NCBI GenBank assembly: GCA_019118905.1
Contig: DWYA01000008.1
Span: 4,406 to 68,405, forward strand
Length of the DNA: 64,000 nt
Direction: 5' to 3'
Origin: Ruthenibacterium avium
GTDB taxonomy: Bacteria > Bacillota > Clostridia > Oscillospirales > Ruminococcaceae
Below are positions 17,387 through 23,871 of the stretch, one piece after another (positions within the stretch are counted from its first letter, which is position 1; each line of letters begins with the position of its first letter). The notes below the pieces were generated by a model. That model made no database searches. It had not been told where the DNA came from and saw only the letters and a list, made by a program, of their open reading frames with translations. A program made the translations under genes and the position numbers.

Positions 17387-17527
17387 GAGACTGTCGAAAA
17401 ACTGTCACCTGATTCAAAAAGAAGCCAAGTGGCAAGGGGAAAAAGGCCTGGAAAAGGGGGCTAGCCCTCTTTTCCATTTGAAATAGGGACAAAGTTTGTG
17501 AAAAAGCAAAGCTTTTTCGACAAACTG
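17387..17527 (+). repeat. 141-bp interspersed repeat, copy A
   Basis: Non-coding repeat between convergent genes. It starts GAGACTGTCGAAAAACTG and ends TTTTTCGACAAACTG; TGTCGAAAAA is thus inverted at the two ends. Internal hairpins are GGAAAAGGGGGCTAGCCC with its partner, and GTTTGTGAAAAAGC with GCTTTTTCGACAAAC. Copy B (23438-23578, inverted) differs at roughly one position in fourteen by eye; copy C (30207-30346) is more diverged. This copy lies between two 31-base hairpins that differ at one base. Confidence 0.85.
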
Positions 17528-17528
17528 C

Positions 17529-17559
17529 AGCGCCCTCGAACGTGTTGTTCGAGGGCGCT
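17529..17559. terminator. Right hairpin flanking repeat copy A; ftsH terminator
   Basis: AGCGCCCTCGAAC pairs with GTTCGAGGGCGCT around GTGTT. It follows the ftsH stop on the minus strand and repeats the hairpin at 17355-17385 with one base changed. Confidence 0.8.
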
Positions 17560-17580
17560 GCTTGTGTCTTTCAACAGAAC

Positions 17581-19449
17581 TTACTCCGCCGCAGCAGGTG
17601 CGGGGGTATCGTTCAAAAGCCGCATAAATTCTTCGCCGGTAATGGTTTCTTTCTCCAAAAGATAACGGGCAATTTCGTGCAGCTTATCGTTATTTTCTTT
17701 CAAAATGCCGATGGCTTTTTCGTGAGCCTTCTTAATGATGGCAACAACTTCGCGGTCAATCTGCGTTGCCGTTTCGGCGCTGCAAGCCAGGGTAGCGTCG
17801 CCGCCGAGATACTGGTTGTTAACCGTTTCGAGCGCCGTCATATCAAACGATTCCGACATGCCAAGACGTGTCACCATGCTGCGGGCCAGCTTGGTTGCCT
17901 GTTCAATATCGTTGGATGCACCGCTGGTTACACTGCCGAACACAAGCTCCTCGGCGCTGCGCCCGCCCGTCAGCGTGGCGATTTTTGCCAGCGCTTCCTC
18001 TTTGCTCAGCAGTACCGTGTCGGTATCGGGCGTTTGCATGGTGTAGCCGAGTGCGCCCGAGGTGCGCGGAACAATGGTAATTTTCGTAACGGGGGCAGAA
18101 TCCGACTGTTTTGCCGCCACCAGCGCATGGCCGACCTCGTGATAGGCGACCACTTCTTTTTCGTGCGGAGTCAAAACAGCGTTTTTGCGCTGATAACCCG
18201 CTACCACCACATCGACCGATTCGGTGAGATCCGCTTGTGTAACAATGCGGCGGTTGCACTTGACGGCGCGCAGCGCGGCCTCGTTGACAAGGTTTGCCAG
18301 CTCAGCGCCCGAGCAGCCCGCGGTCGCTTTGGCCAGCGCTTTGTAGTCGATATCGTCCGCCATCATCACCTTTTTGGCATGTACTTTCAGGATGGCTTCG
18401 CGCGCTTTCAAATCGGGCAGCTCCACAGGAACGCGGCGGTCAAAACGGCCCGGACGCAAAAGCGCCTTATCCAACGTTTCCGGGCGGTTTGTCGCCGCCA
18501 AAATGACAACGCCGGAAGAACCGTCAAAGCCGTCCATTTCGCTGAGCAGCTGGTTCAAGGTTTGCTCGCGCTCATCGTTGCCGCCGATGCCGCCGCCGTC
18601 ACGCTTTTTGCCGACGGTGTCAATCTCGTCAATAAACACGATGCACGGCGCTTTTTCCTTGGCTTGTTTAAACAAATCGCGCACACGCGCCGCACCTTGG
18701 CCGACAAACATTTCCACAAATTCGGAACCGGCAATGGAGAAGAACGGCACGTTTGCCTCGCCCGCCACAGCCTTTGCAATCAAGGTTTTACCGGTACCCG
18801 GAGGACCCACCAGCAAAACGCCCTTGGGCATTTTTGCACCAATGGAATTGTATTTGGCAGGGTTGTGCAGAAAATCGACAATTTCCTGCAACGCTTCTTT
18901 GGCTTCTTCATCACCCGCCACGTCGTCAAACTTAACGCCCGTTTGGCTGGAAACATACATTTTTGCGCCCGATTTTCCCATGCCGAACATCATGGAATTG
19001 CCGCCCATCTTTTTCTGCATAAAACGCATTAAGAAAATCATCGGCAGCATTAAAATCAGCGTGGGGAACACCCAAGTAAGCAGGAAATTCATCAAAAAGC
19101 TGTTTTCCTGCGGGGCTTCGCGCGTGAACTGAATTTCCGGGTACTCCGAAAGCCGGTTGACTAAATCGCTGTCGGGGAATGCACCCGTTTTGTAAAGCGC
19201 TTCATTGCCCTTGTCATCCGTTGCGACAAACAGCAGCTCGCTTTGGTCGTATGACATTTGCACCTTGGAAACCTTTTTGCTTTCTACCATCTGCAAAAAA
19301 GTGCCATAGTCTACCTCGTGAACACTGCGGGAACGCAGCATGGGCAGCACGAAGGCGTTTACCAAAAGCATCACCACGAGAATGACGGCCAGATAAATGC
19401 CGACAGACTGCTTGGGGTTTTTGGGGGATTGCGGTTTATTTGGGTCCAT
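17581..19449 (-). CDS. ftsH: ATP-dependent zinc metalloprotease FtsH
   Basis: Membrane-anchored AAA+ protease that degrades misfolded membrane proteins and regulators as a hexamer. The 622-residue protein has a membrane helix near 20-40, a short external domain, a second helix near 115-135, Walker A GPPGTGKT near 205, Walker B IVFIDEID near 260, the SRH arginines (RPGRFDRR) near 317, and the zinc motif HEVGH near 425. The ATG at 19449 has GGAG 8 bases upstream; the GTG at 19458 overlaps the ribosome site. Monocistronic and convergent with the enzyme I-like gene. Confidence 0.97.
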   Translation of the reverse strand: MDPNKPQSPKNPKQSVGIYLAVILVVMLLVNAFVLPMLRSRSVHEVDYGTFLQMVESKKVSKVQMSYDQSELLFVATDDKGNEALYKTGAFPDSDLVNRLSEYPEIQFTREAPQENSFLMNFLLTWVFPTLILMLPMIFLMRFMQKKMGGNSMMFGMGKSGAKMYVSSQTGVKFDDVAGDEEAKEALQEIVDFLHNPAKYNSIGAKMPKGVLLVGPPGTGKTLIAKAVAGEANVPFFSIAGSEFVEMFVGQGAARVRDLFKQAKEKAPCIVFIDEIDTVGKKRDGGGIGGNDEREQTLNQLLSEMDGFDGSSGVVILAATNRPETLDKALLRPGRFDRRVPVELPDLKAREAILKVHAKKVMMADDIDYKALAKATAGCSGAELANLVNEAALRAVKCNRRIVTQADLTESVDVVVAGYQRKNAVLTPHEKEVVAYHEVGHALVAAKQSDSAPVTKITIVPRTSGALGYTMQTPDTDTVLLSKEEALAKIATLTGGRSAEELVFGSVTSGASNDIEQATKLARSMVTRLGMSESFDMTALETVNNQYLGGDATLACSAETATQIDREVVAIIKKAHEKAIGILKENNDKLHEIARYLLEKETITGEEFMRLLNDTPAPAAAE

Positions 19450-19656
19450 GTAACACACTCCTTTTCATCCAATCCTGTTTTATACCATTTCTGCTGCGGC
19501 AAACAGCCGCACGGCATTGGGAAAGATATATTTTTATTGGAATGTTTTTATTTTACACCAAACTTGTAAAAAAAGCCACAGAAAAAGGGTGAAGACTTGA
19601 TGAAAGTGTGACGGGTTCATGGTATAATGGGCAAAAAAGGAAAGGAAGGTGCTGCC

Positions 19657-20157
19657 ATGGAAGCCGCACAGCGCAGAGAATGGATTTTAAAGGAGTTGTC
19701 CGAGGCAAAAACGCCCCAAAGCGCAACGAAGCTGGCACGTCAGCTGGGGGTCAGCCGTCAGATTGTCGTGGGGGATGTGGCCATTCTGCGTGCATCGGGC
19801 AAGCCCGTACAGGCAACCCCGCGCGGCTATGTGCTGCAAACCCCGCCGGCGGGCAATGTCACGGTGGCAAGCTGCCACGAGGCCGCGCAGGTGCTGGAAG
19901 AGCTGTACACCATTGTGGATTGCGGCTGCGGCGTGCTGGATGTCACGGTAGAACACCCGGTCTATGGGGAAATGTGTGCCCCGCTGCAAATTTTCAGCCG
20001 GGAAGAAGCCGAGGACTTTGTGAAAAGGCTGGAAGTAACGCAGCCCTTGTGCTGCCTGACGGGCGGCGTGCATCTGCACCGGCTGCAATGCCCCACGCCC
20101 GCCCATGAACAGCGCGTTTTAAAAGCTTTGCAGGAAAAGGGCTTTTTGCAAACATAA
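19657..20157 (+). CDS. niaR: Niacin-responsive transcriptional repressor NiaR
   Basis: Repressor of niacin uptake and NAD genes that binds DNA when niacin is present. The 166 residues show an N-terminal helix-turn-helix of the HTH_11 type (SATKLARQLGVSRQIVVGDVAILRASG) and a C-terminal 3H domain with its conserved histidines (VEHPVYGE; GGVHLHRL; PAHEQRV). The ATG at 19657 follows GGAAGG; a longer frame begins at 19627 but overlaps the promoter TATAAT at 19623-19628. The adjacent niaX gene, with an inverted-repeat operator, supports the assignment strongly. Confidence 0.88.
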   Translation: MEAAQRREWILKELSEAKTPQSATKLARQLGVSRQIVVGDVAILRASGKPVQATPRGYVLQTPPAGNVTVASCHEAAQVLEELYTIVDCGCGVLDVTVEHPVYGEMCAPLQIFSREEAEDFVKRLEVTQPLCCLTGGVHLHRLQCPTPAHEQRVLKALQEKGFLQT

Positions 20158-20185
20158 GCGCTGTCCCTCCCAAAAATAATAGGGC

Positions 20186-20214
20186 TTGACGAAGCGGTGC
20201 TTGTGTGCTAATAT
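20186..20214 (+). promoter_or_regulatory. Promoter of niaX
   Basis: TTGACG at 20186-20191 and TAATAT at 20209-20214 are exactly 17 bases apart. The -10 box touches the NiaR-type operator that follows. Confidence 0.75.
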
Positions 20215-20236
20215 GTGTCAAGACACATGTCAAGAC
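20213..20236 (+). promoter_or_regulatory. Probable NiaR operator
   Basis: ATGTGTC (20213-20219) and GACACAT (20222-20228) form a perfect inverted repeat with AA between. A second TGTCAAGAC half follows at 20228-20236, so two sites overlap. Position across the -10 box and start point, next to niaR, indicates repression of niaX by NiaR. Confidence 0.7.
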
Positions 20237-20274
20237 GATATGTGAAAGGCAATTTATTTGGGGGGAGATAACAC

Positions 20275-20838
20275 TTGAAGCAGGAAAGAATTCAAAAGAT
20301 GTGTATTGCAGCGCTGCTGTGCGCGGTAGGAATTTTGGTGCCGATGATTTCGCCGATTAAAGTGACATTGGAGCCGATGAGCTTTACCTTGGCCAGCCAT
20401 GTGGCGCTGTTTTTGGCAATGTTTGTTTCGCCCGCCGTGGCGTTGGCGGTGTCGGTGGGTACAACGCTGGGCTTTTTGCTGGCGGGCTTTGCACCCATTG
20501 TGGTGCTGCGTGCAGCCGTGCAGGTGATTTTCGTTCTCGTGGGTGCGGTGTGGCTCGCACGGCGCGGAGAAAAAACGTGCAGCCCGGCGGTGATGGCGCT
20601 GTTTGGCATTGTCACAGGTATCATTCACGGCGTATCGGAGGCCGTGGTGGCAACGCTGTTCTGGTTCGGCGGTACGGTGGACGGCAGCTTCCTTGGTACA
20701 GTAGTTGGTTTGGTAGGGGTTGGCACCCTGGTGCACAGCATGGTGGATTTTTACATTGCGCTGGCCATTTGGGCCCCGGTCAGCCGCATGGTGCGTCTGC
20801 CGCTGGCTTACCGCCCCAAAGCGGCCTCGCAAGCATAA
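20275..20838 (+). CDS. niaX: Niacin ECF transporter S component NiaX
   Basis: Membrane protein of 187 residues with about six helices. It is predicted to bind niacin and to work with the shared ECF energy-coupling module, which is not encoded here. The assignment rests on size, helix pattern (MISPIKVTLEPMSFTLASHV at the start, typical of S components) and position directly downstream of niaR behind a NiaR-like operator. The start is a TTG with GGGGGGAG about 7 bases upstream. Another ECF substrate cannot be excluded from the protein alone. Confidence 0.78.
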   Translation: MKQERIQKMCIAALLCAVGILVPMISPIKVTLEPMSFTLASHVALFLAMFVSPAVALAVSVGTTLGFLLAGFAPIVVLRAAVQVIFVLVGAVWLARRGEKTCSPAVMALFGIVTGIIHGVSEAVVATLFWFGGTVDGSFLGTVVGLVGVGTLVHSMVDFYIALAIWAPVSRMVRLPLAYRPKAASQA

Positions 20839-20851
20839 ACGCATACAAAAC

Positions 20852-20896
20852 AAACGCGCCGCAGACGGGGGACTGTAAACCGTCTGCGGCGCGTTT
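20852..20896 (+). terminator. Terminator after niaX
   Basis: AAACGCGCCGCAGACGG (20852-20868) pairs perfectly with CCGTCTGCGGCGCGTTT (20880-20896). The T run is short. Confidence 0.8.
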
Positions 20897-21146
20897 GCCT
20901 GTTTCCCAAAGGGAAGGAATGGAAAACAGAAGCTTGGTATTGTTGTGTGAAAAGAGAAGATAAGAGAACTGTATATGAAGTCGATTCCTAATCGACACCC
21001 TTATCATACCGCTTAGTTATGTTGAATTTTGGTTCGTTTGGTGAAAAAGCGGTGAAGACTTTGCAAATGCTTGTGCGGGCTCGATGGATATAGTAGAATA
21101 AAGCCAAACGAAGCGAAACAACGTTGCAGTAAGGGAGGAATCCAAT
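20897..21146. other. Intergenic region before the rhodanese lipoprotein gene
   Basis: No open frame. A small perfect hairpin GTCGATT-CCT-AATCGAC lies at 20980-20996 and might be a protein-binding site. GGGAGG stands directly before the next gene. Confidence 0.4.
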
Positions 21147-21857
21147 ATGAAACAGCGATGGAAGGGGCTGCTGGGGGTTGTGCTGCCAATCCTCTTTTTG
21201 TTCAGCGCCTGCAAGCCGAGCTTAAACGATATCATTGCCACGAAGCCGTGTAAGCAAGGTGTGGTAGAAAGTGTCGATGAACAGTCCATTTTGCTTGCGG
21301 AGGACAAAACAGAGGGCGACCCCAATACAGGCGGATTGTACTCGGTATCCCTGGATGTGGAGTATTCCGACAGCATGACCGACTTTTATGAAGGCGACCG
21401 GGTAGCTGTGTATTATGACGGTACGATTGCAGAAAGCTACCCCGCGCAAATCAACCATGTGTATGCGATTACGCTTTTGGAAGCGGGCGACGCCCGCAAA
21501 GAAGCCGAAAAAGAGCAGGGCGCGGGGCAAAACGCCGACGGCTACACCGAAATTACCGCCGAAGTCGCCAAGGAAATGATGGACGCTGACCCCGACGCGG
21601 TGATATTGGACGTGCGCGAGCAAAACGAGTTTGACGCGGGGCATATCGAGGGGGCGGTGCTTTTGCCGGTGGGAACCATCAGCGAAGAAAGCGCCGCGGC
21701 ACTTTTGCCGGACAAAGAAACAACTGTGCTTGTCTATTGCCGCAGCGGCAACCGCAGCAAACAGGCGGCAAAAGCCCTTGCCGAGCTGGGTTACACGCAA
21801 ATTTATGAGTTTGGCGGCATCAACGACTGGCCGTATGGGCTGGCAGGGCAAGAATAA
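21147..21857 (+). CDS. Lipoprotein with C-terminal rhodanese domain
   Basis: Exported 236-residue protein. The signal peptide ends at LFSACKPS, a lipobox near residue 22. Residues 30-110 form a beta-rich region resembling small OB-like domains. Residues 130-236 are a rhodanese domain with DVREQNEFDAGHIEGA near 152 and the active loop CRSGNRS near 195. External rhodanese lipoproteins may handle persulfides or act as sulfur-relay or stress proteins; the substrate is unknown. AAGGGAGGAATCC precedes the ATG. Monocistronic. Confidence 0.82.
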   Translation: MKQRWKGLLGVVLPILFLFSACKPSLNDIIATKPCKQGVVESVDEQSILLAEDKTEGDPNTGGLYSVSLDVEYSDSMTDFYEGDRVAVYYDGTIAESYPAQINHVYAITLLEAGDARKEAEKEQGAGQNADGYTEITAEVAKEMMDADPDAVILDVREQNEFDAGHIEGAVLLPVGTISEESAAALLPDKETTVLVYCRSGNRSKQAAKALAELGYTQIYEFGGINDWPYGLAGQE

Positions 21858-21980
21858 ACCGGAAAAGGCGGCTGTTATGCCCCCAGCCCTTGACGAAACG
21901 CACCGCACCTTTTACAATAGAAAGGTAAACGGCACGAAGCGTGCCGACCGGAATGTTTTTTGACGGAAAAGAGGACGATT

Positions 21981-23384
21981 ATGGACAGTACACAGAAAAC
22001 CATGGAGCAGATTATCAACCTTTGCAAAAGCCGCGGCTTTATCTTTGCCGGCAGCGAGATTTACGGCGGCCTTGCCAACAGCTGGGACTACGGCCCTTTG
22101 GGTGTCGAGTTCAAAAATAACGTGAAAAAAGCATGGTGGAAGAAATTTGTGCAGGAATCGCCCTACAACGTCGGGCTGGACTCCGCTATTTTGATGAACC
22201 CGGAAACGTGGGTGGCAACGGGCCATGTGGCCGGTTTTTCCGACCCGCTGATGGACTGCCGCGCCTGCAAAGCGCGTTTCCGTGCTGACCAGCTGATTGA
22301 AAATAACGGCGGCAAGGCAGAAGGTCTTTCCAACGAGGAAATGGCCGCTTATATTCAGGAACACGGCATTGTATGTCCCGAGTGCGGCAGCGCCGACTTT
22401 ACGGATATTCGCAAATTTAACTTGATGTTTAAAACTTATATGGGTGTTACCGAGGACGCAAAGAACGAAGTATATCTGCGCCCGGAAACGGCACAGGGCA
22501 TTTTCGTGAACTTTGCCAATGTGCAGCGCACCACCCGCAAAAAGCTGCCGTTCGGTATTTGCCAAATTGGCAAATCGTTCCGCAACGAAATTACCCCGGG
22601 CAACTTTACGTTCCGCACCCGTGAGTTTGAGCAGATGGAGTGCGAATTTTTCTGCAAGCCCGATACGGATTTAGAGTGGTTTGCTTATTGGAAGGATTAT
22701 TGCAAAAACTGGCTGCTGTCGCTGGGCATGAAGCCGGAGGATATGCGTCTGCGTGACCATGACCCCGAGGAGCTTTCCTTCTACTCCAAAGCGACAACGG
22801 ACATTGAGTTCCGCTTCCCGTTCGGCTGGGGCGAGCTGTGGGGCATTGCCGACCGCACCGATTACGATTTGGGCCGCCACAACGACCATTCTGGCAAGGT
22901 GCAGGACTACTTTGACCCCGAAACAAACGAGCACTATGTGCCGTATGTTGTCGAGCCGTCCTTGGGTGCAGACCGCGTGGCGCTGGCATTCCTGTGCGGC
23001 GCATACGACGAGGAAACCCTGACCGACGACAAGGGCAAAGAAGATACGCGCGTGGTGCTGCGTTTGCATCCGGCGCTGGCGCCGTACAAAGCCGCTATTC
23101 TGCCGCTGTCCAAAAAGCTGTCGGGCAAAGCGCAGGAGATTTATGCCGAGCTGTCCAAGCACTTCATGCTGGACTTTGACGAGGCAGGTTCCATTGGTAA
23201 GCGCTATCGCCGTCAGGACGAAATCGGCACGCCGCTGTGCATTACCGTCGATTTCCAAACCGTGGGTGATGACACCACCCCGGCAGACGACTGCGTGACG
23301 GTGCGTGACCGCGATACGATGGAGCAGGTGCGTTTGCCCATCAGCGAGCTGCGCGCTTACATTGAGAAAAAGCTGGAGTTCTAA
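21981..23384 (+). CDS. glyS: Glycyl-tRNA synthetase (single-chain alpha-2 type)
   Basis: Charges tRNA-Gly. The 467-residue class II enzyme shows the N-terminal AGSEIYGGLANSWDYGPLG, CX2C pairs near residues 91 and 139 (CRACKARF; CPECGSADF), motif 2 FRNEITPGNFTFRTREFEQME near 200, motif 3 GADRVALAF near 330, and a C-terminal anticodon-binding domain. AGAGGA precedes the ATG at 21981; an upstream TTG extension has no ribosome site. This is the eukaryote/Gram-positive homodimer type, not GlyQ/GlyS. Confidence 0.97.
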   Translation: MDSTQKTMEQIINLCKSRGFIFAGSEIYGGLANSWDYGPLGVEFKNNVKKAWWKKFVQESPYNVGLDSAILMNPETWVATGHVAGFSDPLMDCRACKARFRADQLIENNGGKAEGLSNEEMAAYIQEHGIVCPECGSADFTDIRKFNLMFKTYMGVTEDAKNEVYLRPETAQGIFVNFANVQRTTRKKLPFGICQIGKSFRNEITPGNFTFRTREFEQMECEFFCKPDTDLEWFAYWKDYCKNWLLSLGMKPEDMRLRDHDPEELSFYSKATTDIEFRFPFGWGELWGIADRTDYDLGRHNDHSGKVQDYFDPETNEHYVPYVVEPSLGADRVALAFLCGAYDEETLTDDKGKEDTRVVLRLHPALAPYKAAILPLSKKLSGKAQEIYAELSKHFMLDFDEAGSIGKRYRRQDEIGTPLCITVDFQTVGDDTTPADDCVTVRDRDTMEQVRLPISELRAYIEKKLEF

Positions 23385-23415
23385 GCGGAATTTCATACAA
23401 ATCAAGACAATCAAA

Positions 23416-23437
23416 AGGGGAGGCCAAAGCCTCCCCT
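23416..23437. terminator. Left hairpin flanking repeat copy B; glyS terminator
   Basis: AGGGGAGGC pairs with GCCTCCCCT around CAAA. No T run follows, because the repeat begins directly after the stem. Its twin is at 23579-23600. Confidence 0.75.
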
Positions 23438-23578
23438 CAGTTTGTCGAAAAAGCTTCGCTTTTTCACAAACTGTGTGCCTATTTCAAATGGAAAAGAGGG
23501 CTAGCCCCCTTTTCCAAGCCTTTTTCCCCTTGCAACTCGTCTTCTTTTTGAATCAGGCGGCAGTTTTTCGACAGTCTC
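23438..23578 (-). repeat. 141-bp interspersed repeat, copy B (inverted)
   Basis: Same length as copy A and in the opposite orientation; the reverse complement begins GAGACTGTCGAAAAACTGCC and ends CGACAAACTG. It carries the same GGAAAAG..CTAGC..CTTTTCC palindrome. It lies between two 22-base hairpins that differ from those at copies A and C but closely match each other. Confidence 0.85.
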
Positions 23579-23605
23579 AGGGGAGGCCAAGCCCTCCCCT
23601 TTTTG
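23579..23605 (+). terminator. Right hairpin flanking repeat copy B
   Basis: AGGGGAGG pairs with CCTCCCCT and is followed by TTTTT, so this copy keeps the functional T run that the left hairpin lacks. Confidence 0.8.
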
Positions 23606-23626
23606 CAATTCAGTATGAAAAATGGA

Positions 23627-23788
23627 TTAAGAACGGGACGCGGGAAAACGCGGCCTTGTCCAGAACACAAGGTTCATAGCGATGACAACAAAGCCGATGG
23701 CGAACAGTGCCGCCCAAAAGCCAACATTGATGCCCCAAAGCTCGGTGACACCGAACCATTTGAGCCAAAGCAAATTCCAATTCAACAT
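23627..23788 (-). CDS. 53-residue membrane peptide downstream of mgtA
   Basis: Short gene with a consensus AGGAGG 6 bases before its ATG. The product is very hydrophobic and Trp-rich: an amphipathic N-terminus (MLNWNLLWLKWFG) and one membrane helix near residues 19-43 (GINVGFWAALFAIGFVVIAM), then a basic tail. It lies 83 bases after the mgtA stop, separated by a strong hairpin, and is likely co-transcribed. By analogy with MgtR of Salmonella or KdpF it may stabilise or tune the P-ATPase, but no sequence family is recognised. Confidence 0.65.
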   Translation of the reverse strand: MLNWNLLWLKWFGVTELWGINVGFWAALFAIGFVVIAMNLVFWTRPRFPASRS

Positions 23789-23810
23789 AGCAAAGCCTCC
23801 TTTTGTTTGG

Positions 23811-23843
23811 GGCGCTGTGAAATGTTTGGTTTTTCACAGCGCC
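23811..23843 (-). repeat. Intercistronic hairpin in the mgtA transcript
   Basis: GGCGCTGTGAAA and TTTCACAGCGCC pair perfectly over 12 bases. No T run follows on the minus strand, so it is more likely an mRNA-stabilising or processing hairpin than a terminator. Confidence 0.6.
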
Positions 23844-23871
23844 GCCGAAAAGCAAGGTGTGAAACGTACGG

